From Cryphonectria parasitica EP155 (lineage: Eukaryota; Ascomycota; Sordariomycetes; Diaporthales; Cryphonectriaceae), in the NCBI RefSeq assembly GCF_011745365.1, contig NW_024468911.1, positions 5,078,759 to 5,142,758 on the forward strand: a stretch of 64,000 nt of DNA. Reading direction: 5' to 3'. The notes under the pieces are model-generated. The model searched no databases and was not told the DNA's origin. It was given only the letters and a program-made list of their open reading frames with translations. The position numbers and the translations under genes are program-made. This document shows positions 53,559-64,000 of this stretch, in pieces. Every line of letters begins with the position of its first letter. Positions within the stretch are counted from its first letter, which is position 1.

Positions 53559-54581
53559 TATGGTAATTTGATAAGAGAGGGCTCGAGCTCAAGAAGGATA
53601 TCAAAGGAAAAGGAAGGGGGGGAAACAATAGGAAAGTGCCGGTCGATAGCGATTGTGTTCGAAGGAGCAGTAGCAGGAGCCGCAGCAGCAGGAGGAGGAG
53701 AACTCGTCAAGTGAGTTGCCTCTGGTGGCTTTTTGGTCTGTGAAGAGAATCAGTCGTGATCAAGATGATTTGGCTGATGCTGGAAGGAAACAGAAGCTCA
53801 AGCTTAGTCGCAGTAAATAAACCTAAGTAATCAACAATACGTATTTGGTTCCAGGACTGCAGTTACCTCGGCTCCAGGCGCGAGGAGGGGAGGGGGGCCT
53901 ACAGGGGTTCTCCGCAGGCGCCCACCACCACTAAACTAATCACCATAGCACTACTACGCTGTCTCACTATGGACGCTGGAGTACAGGTACAGTAGTCCTG
54001 GTACCGAGCCATTCTTTGGTGCGGCCCGCGGCAAAAAAACACACCTGCGCCATCACTCGTAGTTCACACTGCAGCGATCCTTGTGTAGACGTTGTGGTTC
54101 CTACTTATGAAGGTATTCCTAATCTCAACCTGCTGCCTTATGGTCTCGTATGGAACTTCCACCTTTAAAAAAGGATATCGCGCATTCAGACCCATCCGCA
54201 TCATTCATTGCACGAGCGCCATCAGCCTCGGTCAGAGAAGCCTGTTCGCTATGACAAACATAAACACGGTTTTTGTTTACGTGCTCTCGTTCCCTGTCCA
54301 ATTCACTTTTTTCTTTCTTTTCTTTCTTCCTTCGCAATCTTAGCCCTTCCTCGAGCAGGTAGTGGTCATGGTTCACTCCTATAATTTATTTGCGTGCAAT
54401 CCATGGCTAGTGTGCAGCAGGTCGACGTGCGGCTGTGTGGTGGACGCGCAGTCCTTCTTGTCCTCCTCTCAATGTAGCCCAGCAGTAGAAAGACAGCCAG
54501 CCCCTGAGTCCCGGGACCATTCTTGTCCTTTGCCACCCTTCCAGCGTGTGATTTGTGTCAACGCTGTCCCCAATGTGCAGA
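53559..54581. other. Intergenic, 1 kb
   Basis: No supported gene. The first 150 nt are the hydratase promoter, purine-rich on the plus strand. The right end is the 3' region of the RBM25-like gene. Confidence 0.45.
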
Positions 54582-57041
54582 CTAGGCTGGTAGGCCCCTC
54601 TTCTCGCTCTCGGTGAAAAAGATGACCATCCTCCATAACTTCTTGACCAGATCGACCGCATCGTCTTCGAGCGGGCCCTCGAGTTCCTCGGCCAGCTCTG
54701 CGGGTTGAGCATGCTTGCGCAGATGCTCCTCGACAACGTCCACCAGCAACTGCTCTTGTACACCCAGGTACTCGACCACCTTCTTCTCAATAAAAGGCCG
54801 CAGCTTTTCTGTGATGATCGAGTCCTCGAGATAGTCCCACTTGACATCCCACGCCCAGAGGCCGTCCTGTGTGGCGGGGATCTCCTGTGCCAGGCTCTTG
54901 ACCGCGTTCTGGATCTCCTCCTCAGTCATGGCCTTGGCATCGGCGATCGGCTCGAACTTGATCGGTACAAGCTGCCGTTTTGTGGTCTGTTCCTGCTCCT
55001 CGTCGTCCAGCAGACCTTCCACCTCGGCCATGGTCCTGCGTTGAGGTCCTGACCGAGCTTGTGCCTTCTGGGCAGCAGCACCAAGAGATAGTGTAAAGCG
55101 TGCAGGAGCAGCGGCTGTAGCAGCCTGCCTCTGCTCCATCTCCTGGGCCTGCTGGTTGAGGAATGAGTCGGCCATGTCCCGGGCCTGCTCCATTTCGGCT
55201 GCTTCCCTGCGCCGTTGGGACTCCTCTGCCCTCCGGTCCGCCTCATCACGTCCTTCCTCTTCGCCACGGTCTTGTGCTCGCTTCCTGGCCCAGCCTGCAC
55301 GATCGCGGTAGTAGGGATGCGACTTGCGGCTCGCCTCTTTCTCGTCGTCCCAGTTCTTCTCGCGCTCAAACTGCTCCTCCTTGCGCCGGGCCAGGCCGTC
55401 GTCCTCAGCCTTCTCCCGATCCGTCTCCCGTTCCAGAGCAGCAGCACGCTGGCGTTCTCTATTAACCCACTTGCGCTCTGCTTCCAGGTACAGTTTGTCG
55501 TCCTCGGCCTTTTGCCTCGACAGTTCCCGCTGGTGGAGTTCCTCGTCGCTTGCGTCCGTGTCCTCGCCATCGCGCATGTCACCATTTACTCCATTGACGA
55601 ACGCTACGCCGCGACCCCCTGCGCCACGTGGACCTGAGGGAGCGTTAAGCACTCCTCGCGGGCCGAGGGGGATTGAGTTCGCGCCCGGCGACGGGGAATC
55701 CAGACGGGACGGGCGCGCGCCATTTCGTCGGCGCTCCATCTCTTCCATTTCCTCTTCGCGTCTCAACCGCTCGAGATCTCTCCGGTTGCTGCGCTCTCGG
55801 AAGGCTGCAATCTCCTGCGCCACAACCTCCCGCATCTCCGCTGGGATGTCTGCCAGTTCGTCCTCCTGCGCCAGCGGGATGTTGATCACCTCGACGTTCT
55901 CGCCATTTGCGTTTGTTCCATCACCCATGGTGGTGCCCCCTTCTCCATCTTCGGCCTTGAGTAGGCGTGGGTAGAAGAGATTGCGCACAGCCTGCTTGAG
56001 AGAAGCCCTGGCGGCTTCCATCCTCTCCTGCTTGCCGCTGTTGTCGGTTAAATTTTCCTCCCACGTCTCCAGGTACTTGATTGTACTCTCGTCAACGGCG
56101 ACTTGTAGTTTGGCCTTGTCGATCCCGTGGCCGTCGCCATCGCCGTCGCCTTCGCCATCGCTATCAGGGATGGGACCGTCCGTGGGCTCTTGCTTGTTGA
56201 CTGGCAGCTCGATGTCCTTGAGGAGCTCGACGGCGACGGAGAGGGATTCGGTATCATCGTACTGCGCGAAGCCAAAAGTCTCACCCTTGTGGTCTGTGAG
56301 GTTGGACTTGGCCGAGTCCCAGCGACGTAACCTGCCCACCAGGTTTAGAAATTTCTCAATCCCCTCATCGCCGCCTAGGCTAGCCGGTACCTTGTGCAGG
56401 AATATCGTGCGCAGCCGCTCTTCTTGTGTCGGGGGCTGTAGTGCCTGCATGCTCTCTCTAACAGCTGCACGCGACTGCTCAATGTTGCGCTCAGCACCGA
56501 CACCAGGCCGGTTCCCACCCGCCGATGGAGGCGCATCGCTCTCCCTGCGGCCAGGGCCTGGTGCAGTTGCTGCTGCTGCCGCTGCCGCTGAAGGCTTGGG
56601 AGGCAGGCCACTCGCACCGAGGCGAATCACGGGGGCATTGAAATTTATGTTGGGCAGGTTCGGGGGCGGCTGGAAGGAGGCGGATAGTCCACTTGGTCGA
56701 TTAGCTTGTGTGGCAGAATTGGCTTGCTGGACACCTGGAGGAGGTGCCAATCCAGGGGCAGAGGACATGCCTGGTGGAGGACCTGTACATGTAGGCTGTC
56801 AGCTGGCTGGGATCATCACAACAGACGAAAAGGAAGGAGAGCTGTCTTTACCTAGACCTGGCGGAGGGGCCATTCCAGGCGCGCCGCTGGAGCCGGGAAA
56901 GGCACTGAAGGATGGAGGTAGTCCATATGGGTTACCTGGAGCTATATCGAAGCGGTCCGTCAGCAAATCATCGTCACGATCATGACTCTCCTGCTTTCTC
57001 CTTTCAGAATACCACCGACCTCCGTATGGATTGAACGCCAT
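54582..57041 (-). CDS. RBM25-type RNA-binding protein with RRM and PWI domains (U1 snRNP-associated splicing factor)
   Basis: Two exons, 56852-57041 and 54582-56782, with a 69-nt intron (GTAAAG...TGTACAG) that preserves the Pro/Gly-rich frame; 796 aa. Start MAFNPYGGRWYSER. Order: a Pro/Gly-rich N-terminus (1-150), a degenerate RRM around 186-254 (TIFLHKVPASLGG, GFAQYDDTESLSVAV), an acidic Asp/Gly run, a long Arg/Glu-rich helical region (about 390-600), and a C-terminal PWI domain (about 712-796: LRPFIEKKVVEYLGVQEQLLVDVVEEHL, DAVDLVKKLWRMVIFF). This architecture is that of RBM25/Snu71, which acts in the nucleus with U1 snRNP in 5' splice site choice. Yeast Snu71 is much shorter. Confidence 0.93.
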
Positions 57042-57708
57042 GGTTGCGCTGCACTGGTCCTCTTGCCTGGTTCCGAGCGTCACCGTGACCTAAAGTCTGG
57101 ACCACGATCGGATTGTTCTGCGCGTTGACAATGGGCTGTCACTTTATAATTCGATTGCCCAGCGATAATAGTTGGTGGCTGATGGATTCGGTCTCGGAGT
57201 AAGAAGACGCCCTTTCGAGGTGTGCTGGCTGAAGTTGGGCGGTTCGCAACAGCAGAAGCAAAGGCACGGTTGAAGTTTGTTTGTTGCGCCGCCGCCACGG
57301 AGGACTTTTTGGAGAACGGGACCAGGCCCAATGCGGCTCAAGGGCCCCCCCTGCTACTACCATAACATCATAACATGCAGCGCCTGCAGCAGGCTAGATT
57401 ACAGTGGCTCAGGGCCTAGGACAGGGGCAGGTAATCCAGGTAATTCGGTTACCGTGGTCGTGTGCATAAGCCTAGTGCATATACTTATCCGCACGGGCAA
57501 AAAGTTGTTGGCTAGAATCCGGCACATCAAGCTTCCTTCCTATTGTCTGTATCTGTATCATCACCTCCACCTCCACTACCTCAACACCTGTTGCGGGAGA
57601 AACTCGGTGCGGGCCAATGATTGTGGAGCAACACCTCTGCTGTTCGTGCAACACCTGCTCCCACCTGTCAACGACATACCACACGCGTACTGACTCGACC
57701 AGCAGAAG
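57042..57708. promoter_or_regulatory. Bidirectional promoter region (RBM25-like / bS21m)
   Basis: The two genes diverge, with starts 668 nt apart. Both are conserved housekeeping genes. No TATA box is obvious on either side, in keeping with constitutive promoters. Confidence 0.5.
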
Positions 57709-58488
57709 ATGGAGCTGCGATCATATCAGACCGCCGTCCTCATAGGACGCGCCGCCTCGCGATGGGCCACATCGACTGCGCTGCCGACAAGCTCAACGTC
57801 GTCCTCCATTGGAGGCCCTGCGTCCCATCGATACTTCTCAGCCACTCGGCAGCGATCTCAAGAAGCAGACGCACCTGCTCCCCCACCAAGCAACTCCTCG
57901 ATGGCCAACATGGCCTCCTACATGAGGCAACATGAACAGCAGCAGAAGCAGCAGCAGCAACGACAAAATCAAGTTTCAGGGCCAGGAAGTGCCACATCTT
58001 TCGCCAGCCGCTCCATTTTCCAGTCCAACGACACCTCCTCAGCAGCCTCGGGTGCCTCCCTCCTCAACCCTTGGGTCGCTCCCCGCTCAAACACCAGCGC
58101 CCTCCCCCGATCCTCTCAGAGTGTCGTCGACAACAACATGGACGGTCTTGGCCTCTCTTCCTGGTCCTCCCCGACCGTCCAGGATTTACTCACCAACCGG
58201 CAACACCTGGGCTACGAAAGGCCTGCGGATGTTAAATACCGACTGCGACCCGTCATTGGGCGCACCGTGGAGTTACAAAACGGCGTTGACGTCGCGCGGG
58301 GCCTCGCCATACTCAACATGAAGTGTTCGCTCAACCGCGTGCGTGCTGATCAGACGAAGCAGCGGTTTCATGAGCGAGGCGGGCTCAAGAGGAAGAGGCT
58401 GAGGAGAGAGAGGTGGCGAGCAAGGTTTAAGGAGGGGTTTAAGGCAACATGTTCGCGAGTGAGGGTTCTGGCCAAGCAGGGCTGGTAG
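57709..58488 (+). CDS. MRP21: Mitochondrial small-subunit ribosomal protein bS21m
   Basis: A single exon of 259 aa; ATG 57709. The C-terminal 70 residues are the S21 domain: GLAILNMKCSLNRVRADQTK, RFHERGGLKRKRLRRERWR and the terminal RVRVLAKQGW, conserved in fungal homologues. The N-terminal 40 residues (TAVLIGRAASRWATS) fit a mitochondrial presequence. A low-complexity linker follows, with a Gln-rich run (about 75-87) and Ser/Thr-rich sequence, which is long compared with bacterial S21 (about 70 aa) but usual in filamentous fungi. Function: a component of the mitochondrial ribosome small subunit. Confidence 0.93.
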   Translation: MELRSYQTAVLIGRAASRWATSTALPTSSTSSSIGGPASHRYFSATRQRSQEADAPAPPPSNSSMANMASYMRQHEQQQKQQQQRQNQVSGPGSATSFASRSIFQSNDTSSAASGASLLNPWVAPRSNTSALPRSSQSVVDNNMDGLGLSSWSSPTVQDLLTNRQHLGYERPADVKYRLRPVIGRTVELQNGVDVARGLAILNMKCSLNRVRADQTKQRFHERGGLKRKRLRRERWRARFKEGFKATCSRVRVLAKQGW

Positions 58489-59384
58489 ATGCTGAAGCGT
58501 CGAACTTGTACCATTACGAGTGTGCGTCACGGCATTTTCTCGGGATGCTATGTTCATTGATAGGGCGGCACCATCTCCTGACCAAGGTTATTCTCCCTGA
58601 GCGCATACATAAAACTCGTACATTACGCATAGACCGGGGAACAGTCAATGATAGATCTCGCTTTTCCTCAGTAAATGTCAAATCTCTTGTGTCCAAAAGT
58701 CAACATCGTATATCTCTCATGTGTGTGTGTACTCGAGCCTGTAGACGGAAAGCCCTCTTCTCCATTGGGACCAGTTGCAAAAGCAGCCACCCGCCCCCGG
58801 CTTTAGCCTCCCTCCGTGTTCCTGGATCTATGATCGTCTTCACGAGCTCCAAAAAAGGGCCAGACAGTTGCGATCTAATCCATTCAAGCTGCTGCCACAA
58901 CATCCTGGTTCAACTAGTTCCCCCTCATCATTGTATACTATACTATGCTATACTTCGTGAGGTTTCGTAGCGAGAAAGAAGACCTAGAGAAAGTTTCAAG
59001 AGTAATCATGTAGATTTGAGATTCAAAATGCATTTGGGTATAGCAGTTACGCGGGGTCTTAAAGATTGTATGTTATATAATGAGATTGGAGGTGTGAACA
59101 AGTAAATGATGGGTATACTCTTATCGGCTCTACTCTCTCTTTTCCTCTCTCCCCCTCTCTCCCCCCCTCTCTCGATCGATCAATTCTAGCAATGGTGAAG
59201 GTAACTGATCTTTCACTTGCGGACTCCATTTTGTACCCTGAAAGTGACCAAATTAGCACGCGAATGAAGGCTCCAGACTGGTATCTGCTGTTGGTCTGCA
59301 GATGTTCTGCATACCTTGACGTCGTCGACACCGTGACCGTGGCTGCGGCACCACATGCATTACATAGCGACCTGCGACGATAAC
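58489..59384. other. Intergenic, convergent 3' regions
   Basis: No supported gene. A CT-rich low-complexity stretch lies at about 59121-59176. Confidence 0.45.
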
Positions 59385-61040
59385 CTAGAATAGTGGCCCC
59401 GATTGGGTAAATCCTTCTCTGTAATGAGCAGGCTTTCGCCCGTAGATTACATACACTGAGACAAGGAATGTCAGCTACAGAAGGTGGCGAGCTTCCTCGC
59501 GGTGGAGAACATGCAATAAGTTGTGGATTGGAAGTGATTGAGCAAGACTGGATATATAACTTACGAGGGTGGTAGACACGCATATGTCTTGATGTGACGT
59601 CCTCACGGATTTGTTGTTGGAAAGCGGGGATTTCATCGGGAGGGATCCCGGCGGACTGGAGCAGCTTGGTAATACTCCCTGGGAACTTGAGCATGTTGAG
59701 ACAGTCTGTAAATCGATATTAGCATAGGCTTGGTAGTGTGATGAGGTAATTTGTATAAAAGAGTTGGAAATAATGGTATGTAATGGTATGATTCAGGAGA
59801 AAAATGTGCTGTTTAAAAGGGGGAAACAAGACCTACACCACTTTCCGATCTTCTGGTCTTTCGGGTCGACCGGCCACCCATTGACAGGAGACAAGAATTG
59901 CTTCTCGACGACGTCAACGAAACCAGCCTCGATCATCCAGGCCTTGAACTTTTTTGCTGAATTGAAATCTCTTCCCATCTGATAGCCTGCCTGAAGGGAG
60001 TATTGGAAGCTTTGCAGCAGTGCCGATCGATTGAGGACCTCAGCCGCCGCTGCATCTGACGGGATCAACTCAAAGACACTCTCGTGGAACTCAGCCCCTT
60101 GAGATTCCCCATTAGCTCAGTCGGCGCGATGCTTCGGAGCACGTTGAAAATAAGGGGCATAGCCGAGAGATGACTTACACCCTCCGGGCTTTAAATGCTC
60201 AAAGACTTTAGCGATCATGCCCTTGAAGTCGTTGAAGCAAGTGAGCATCAACCGCCAGTGGATATAATCAAATTGCTTGTCAAAAACCCATTGCTCCTCG
60301 CTGTCCTCCCGCTCGAAAGTACAGTTGGGAGGTATGCCGTCTTTTGGTTGAATCAGACTAAGATCCGTGCCAATAACGCTCGTCTGCGGATTCTGCTTCG
60401 CAAATTCGATGGCCCAGATGCCTGTTCCAGTCCCAATATCTAGGGCATCGCTGGGGTTTCTAATCGGCGCGATGAATAGCCTGTTACCCAGAAGGAGTTT
60501 CCACCAATGGTGCTGAAGGTCTAACAAAGGATGGTTTAGTTTCAGACGGTCCGCACACTATCAGTCATATGTATCTTATGACGGAGAATGTCGCACCTAG
60601 ACGATCTTGTTCGTCCTGCGCTTGTATGTCAGCACTTGTCCGCTTGTCTGGAGAGGAGGGGGGGCATTGCGCACACCGTCGTTGGGCAGAAGATATTCTG
60701 AACAGGGAGGTAGCAACGAATCAGCGACTGACAGCCAGTGACAAGCAAAATGACACCACTATTGCCGTTCCACAAACTCACTTCCCTCCCGATAGGCATT
60801 GTATAGCCTGCCGTATTCCTCGACCGAGAGCGCATCTGGGATCGTGGAGCCACTGTCCTGTTGATCAGCATCCAAAGACTGCCCTTCTTACATTGAATAC
60901 AACATGTTTTAAAGGGGGACCCACGTCGGCTCACGCAGAGAGCTCCTCCCTGAGCCTACTGATGTCCCGGAGTGGTGGGACTGCTGGGACTGATGGGAAT
61001 GGTGGGACTGGTGGGATGGTGCTGGCGACGTGGCGTCCAT
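59385..61040 (-). CDS. LaeA-like SAM-dependent methyltransferase (UMTA type), 8 exons
   Basis: Exons: 60960-61040, 60782-60857, 60675-60697, 60597-60615, 60179-60520, 59837-60097, 59565-59705 and 59385-59455; 337 aa. Exon 1 encodes a His/Ser/Gln-rich tail (SHQSHHSHQSQQSHHS). Then come LSVEEYGRLYNAYREGKYLLPNDG and DEQDRLDLQHHWW, the UMTA/LaeA signature. SAM motif I DIGTGTG is at residues 94-100. VIGTDLSLIQP (post I), FDYIHWRLML, HLKPGGWAEF and KWYCLNMLKFPGS follow. The ending VIYGRKPA is typical. Exons 3 and 4 are micro-exons of 23 and 19 nt. The donor of exon 1 is uncertain: GTAGGC at 60959 keeps phase, while the stronger GTGAGC at 60934 does not. LaeA relatives act in the nucleus or cytosol on secondary metabolism or unknown substrates. 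Confidence 0.88.
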
Positions 61041-61830
61041 GACGCCTTATGTCATGCGAAAGAAGTGACGGATAGAGAGGGAAAATCAATCAACGATGCG
61101 AAACTGTAGGCGCTCTGGGTGGTAGAAATGTGCAGAAGCAATCGGTAGTGCTCGTACTTTAGCGAGTGAAAATGTCGTCGGCAGTGAAGAGGCCCTTCGC
61201 CTGTTTCGCCGAGGCCAGCATCCCCGCTACCGCTCGGACGGCGTAAAATGCTCGGATCGCGGATCTACGCATCCGCACTGACACTACCAGAATAGTGTCC
61301 TTCTTTGACAGGCCAACGAGAATGGCTGGACGTGTGGAAATGGACCCAGAAGGTTCCGTCTGGGCCGGCGTGCAGACCGCTCCCCTGCCATCCGTCAACA
61401 AATTAAGCATGGGGCCGACTAGGGTTGCCGAGGAAGTGTTTTTGCAAGTCTAACTACCAGTTGGATCAGCATGCAGAAAAAGCGTCTACCGTAATCATCA
61501 ATGCTGGTGCATGCATACGTAGTCTGCAGCACTAAGCTGTATAGGTCGAATACCAATTCTGAGTACAAATTGCCTTGCCGAACCAGTTTTGACTTGCAAG
61601 TGAGCAGTAGGCTTGAACCTTACAATCATAAGGCCCATGTAGTGTGCTGAATGCCAGCCATCTGAACTGTCTCATCTCTGGGAATACCAAACCATTTCTT
61701 CTTCTTCTTCTTCTTCTTCTTCTTCTCTAGAGTAGTCACACAGGGGCAGGATAATATTGAGAACAAGTCGAGACTACAATAAGGATGCGTTCACGCAGGC
61801 TGGCTATGGCTAAATTCTACTACGGACACA
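61041..61830. other. Intergenic: methyltransferase promoter and end of HAUS6
   Basis: No supported gene; contains the TTC repeat. Confidence 0.5.
61696..61726. repeat. (TTC)n microsatellite
   Basis: About ten TTC/CTT triplets in tandem, in intergenic DNA. A variable-number marker candidate. Confidence 0.85.
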
Positions 61831-64000
61831 TTATTCGCGCTCGGAAGCGCCTCGAATAGGCGTCGTCGGTGGGCTTGTTTTGATCTTAGGCCGGCTTTTA
61901 AAGATAGACTCGTAATCCGCGCCAATTGAGTCGGCTTCTTTTGCTATTAATTGCTCCAGCACGACCGTTGAGTTGCTGTCCGCTGCTGCACCGTCATCCC
62001 CCTCCGGATCGAAATAATGCTGCCGGGCGATCGACCCAGTCCTCTGCCTGACCGCCCACTTTTCTGAACGTTGTCGCTCGAGTCGCGCTCTCGCTTCCGC
62101 GGCCTCAAAGTTGGCCATCGACCTACGTGTGCGTGCAACGAGGTCGTCTTCCTCTGCAGCCACAACTTCCGAAACTTCCGATAGTTGCAGGGCCACTGCG
62201 TTTTCGGGGATCGTGGTAGGTGTAGCTGGCTTTCGTTTGGTCGGCGACCGGGAAGTAGTTGTCGCTCGCCTGCTCGGACGTGTTGGGGAGTGATTCTCTA
62301 TCTCATCTTCATCGTCCAGCCCAGCACTTGCTCCACGCACCATTGACAGGCGGGTCCGGTCTGCGAGGGAGAGCGTGCGACGTGGTCTGGGTTGTTTGGC
62401 TGGAGAGGGCGAGGCGGCGCTCATGGACGCTAGGATCTGGTCTGCCTGCTGCTGTGCGGGACAAGGTGGTAGCTCCTCGGGTGACTTCGTACGGCGGGGT
62501 GGTGAGTTGCGGGGCCCTGACGACGAGAGCGAAGGTGAATTGCTTCTTGTCGGCGAGCGGGCAGGGAACGGCGACGAGTCCTGTATTTGATGTATTGGTG
62601 GTGAGGCACGAGGATGTGGCGTATCTAACTCGATGAATTGCCGAGGTTTTGGGTGTTCTGTAGGAAATATCTCGGTCGACTGAGATTTTGGCAGGAAAGC
62701 GTGCAAGCTAGACAAAGGCTGCGGCAATTTTGGCCTCGAGCGCCTTTGGGTGTGCGTGATGAAGCCTGTGTCCATCTCAGCCGGACCCCCCACTACTTGT
62801 CGTGATGGAAAGCTTAGAGGCTCGCCTGGTTGCGGAGCGGGCATCTCTGGTGGCTCGTCTTCAAGTTCGCTGAGCTCGGAGACAGGCTCGTCTACCTCTT
62901 TCTGACGGCTAGTTGCCGGAGCCGCTTGCACAGGTATCTTCATCGGTTGCCAGCGCTCATTCGAGGTACTAGAGATGCGGGGTCCTGGTGTCTTGGTGAC
63001 ACTCGAAAGTTCCATCTCCATATCCTGGAGGAAAATGCTATAATCATGGCCGAACCTGGCCGCCTTGCCGGCTGCCAGCTTCTGAGGACTCGTTCGGTCA
63101 AGCTGAAGAGACTCATGTATTCCGAAGGCGAGGTCGACGCCCTTCTGACGATCAAGGCTTGCGGAATCAGCACTCCGAGCCTGGTCGGTGTGGTGACCGA
63201 ACATGTCGCCCCTCAGCTTCTGCCACCTGCTCAGCCTTTCCTGCTGAGCGCGCACTCGACTGTCAAGCTGGTCAACCAATCGGCTACCCTGGCCGTCGAG
63301 CTCTTGGAGGCGATTGGACCCCGTGCGACTCCAGACGCGGTCAAAAGGCATATTCAAGAAGTTGTCCCTATACGAATTTGAATCGCCGGACATCAGAGCC
63401 TCTTGCCACTGTTCATCCCCCGCCCAACTGTTCCTCACAGTGCGACGGATTCCTGACTCGTTATCTCCGGGAAGATTCACGAGGTGATGCCGGTCCTGGA
63501 TAGCTTTTCGGCGATTCGAGATGCTCTGCTCTTTCATGTCAAGTAGTTTTGCCAGATTCTTGTACTGTATCCGGGAGGCCGCCTTCTGGTCCAGCTTTTT
63601 CCTCAGGGACACCTTGTGCGCCAGTATCAGTATGTCGAGATCGGCTCGCTCCTTCCGCAGACCACGATTCTCAAGAGCCAGGGTATGCGCGATAGCAGGG
63701 CATGTGTTGCTATTGAGCTTCTGTTGGCCAATCACCTTCTTCAAGACTGCAGAGGAGAGGACGGCGAGGACCTCCTCCAGTCTCTCGCCCTTGCACTCGT
63801 CCAACATTGTCTTTCGCAGTATGGCATCTCGGCCTAAGACGCCGTTCTTCTTGAGTTGTTCGAGGGATCGGAGTAGGGCGGCTCGTAGATTTGTGGACTG
63901 GAGCTGATCGAGAGGTGGGAAGAATGGTTTCAATTTCTGGTACACATTAGCAAGTAGAATAGCCACATTCTCAAGGTATGCAGACAAACATTTCTGGCCT
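61831..64000 (-). CDS. HAUS augmin-like complex subunit 6 homologue (5' end outside window)
   Basis: The frame is open to the right edge. The main exon probably starts at 63936, because CTAATGTGTACCAG just upstream is a good branch/acceptor pair and the conserved sequence begins right after it (KLKPFFPPLDQLQSTNLRAA). The upstream intron and exon lie partly outside the window. RSLEQLKKNGVLGRDAILRK and TMLDECKGERLEEVLAVLS are the HAUS6 N-terminal signature seen in filamentous fungi. The centre is helical (YKNLAKLLDMKEQSISNRR) and the C-terminal 350 residues are Ser/Pro-rich and disordered, ending TTPIRGASERE. Augmin recruits gamma-tubulin to spindle microtubules; many filamentous fungi keep it while budding yeast lost it. 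Confidence 0.85.
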   Translation of the reverse strand, partial: GQKCLSAYLENVAILLANVYQKLKPFFPPLDQLQSTNLRAALLRSLEQLKKNGVLGRDAILRKTMLDECKGERLEEVLAVLSSAVLKKVIGQQKLNSNTCPAIAHTLALENRGLRKERADLDILILAHKVSLRKKLDQKAASRIQYKNLAKLLDMKEQSISNRRKAIQDRHHLVNLPGDNESGIRRTVRNSWAGDEQWQEALMSGDSNSYRDNFLNMPFDRVWSRTGSNRLQELDGQGSRLVDQLDSRVRAQQERLSRWQKLRGDMFGHHTDQARSADSASLDRQKGVDLAFGIHESLQLDRTSPQKLAAGKAARFGHDYSIFLQDMEMELSSVTKTPGPRISSTSNERWQPMKIPVQAAPATSRQKEVDEPVSELSELEDEPPEMPAPQPGEPLSFPSRQVVGGPAEMDTGFITHTQRRSRPKLPQPLSSLHAFLPKSQSTEIFPTEHPKPRQFIELDTPHPRASPPIHQIQDSSPFPARSPTRSNSPSLSSSGPRNSPPRRTKSPEELPPCPAQQQADQILASMSAASPSPAKQPRPRRTLSLADRTRLSMVRGASAGLDDEDEIENHSPTRPSRRATTTSRSPTKRKPATPTTIPENAVALQLSEVSEVVAAEEDDLVARTRRSMANFEAAEARARLERQRSEKWAVRQRTGSIARQHYFDPEGDDGAAADSNSTVVLEQLIAKEADSIGADYESIFKSRPKIKTSPPTTPIRGASERE

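Noticed and set aside
55981..56985. Long plus-strand ORF opposite the RBM25-like gene
   Set aside because: Low-complexity mirror of the Pro/Gly/Asp-rich coding strand, no independent signal.
57472..57684. Minus-strand ORF in the bidirectional promoter
   Set aside because: Short, no domain, and positioned between two well-supported gene starts.
1..64000. tRNA, rRNA or CRISPR elements
   Set aside because: No cloverleaf with a GTTCRANNC arm, no rRNA-like sequence and no regularly spaced direct repeats were seen; a covariance-model scan would be the decisive test.

Overview
The window is nuclear DNA of a filamentous ascomycete (Pezizomycotina, most likely a sordariomycete; I cannot name the species). 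The evidence is short spliceosomal introns (about 40-150 nt, GTRNGT donors, CTRAY branch sites, YAG acceptors), genes on both strands with individual promoters, and typical families: a HET-domain gene, a LaeA-like methyltransferase, a Zn2Cys6 regulator, a CYP52-type P450, an augmin HAUS6 subunit and a mitochondrial bS21m protein. I rebuilt exon structures by eye from splice signals and reading phase. None is confirmed by transcripts or database searches.

Layout. 0-9.1 kb: the 3' end of an unrecognised gene, a large cysteine-rich protein with a CCHC knuckle, a decayed OPT-type oligopeptide transporter, then a phenolic acid decarboxylase and a CYP52-type P450 in the same orientation. 9.1-16.8 kb: an AT-rich, gene-poor stretch with one possible small Cys protein and an unknown two-TM protein whose frame runs on past a single TAG. 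16.8-30.1 kb: an unknown protein, a double-GFA protein, an MFS transporter, an HSL-type esterase, a 12-exon DHA2-type MFS gene with one in-frame TGA, and a GNAT acetyltransferase.

30.9-45.1 kb looks like a metabolic gene group: a Zn2Cys6 regulator, a TauD/TfdA dioxygenase, a hotdog thioesterase, an NAD(P)-binding epimerase-like protein, a second 2OG-Fe(II) oxygenase and a peroxisomal acyl-CoA oxidase ending in SKL. It is interrupted by two pseudogenes, one HET and one SDR. No PKS, NRPS or terpene synthase is present, so degradation or modification of an acyl or aromatic substrate is more likely than synthesis of a backbone.

46.7-64 kb: a small secreted Cys protein, a 2EXR/F-box-like protein, an acetoin/diacetyl-reductase-like SDR, a peroxisomal enoyl-CoA hydratase (SKL), then conserved housekeeping genes (RBM25-type splicing factor, bS21m, HAUS6) with an eight-exon LaeA-like methyltransferase between them.

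Themes: intact conserved genes alternate with decayed accessory genes; peroxisomal beta-oxidation functions recur; and long G or C homopolymers sit in introns and intergenic DNA but not in exons.
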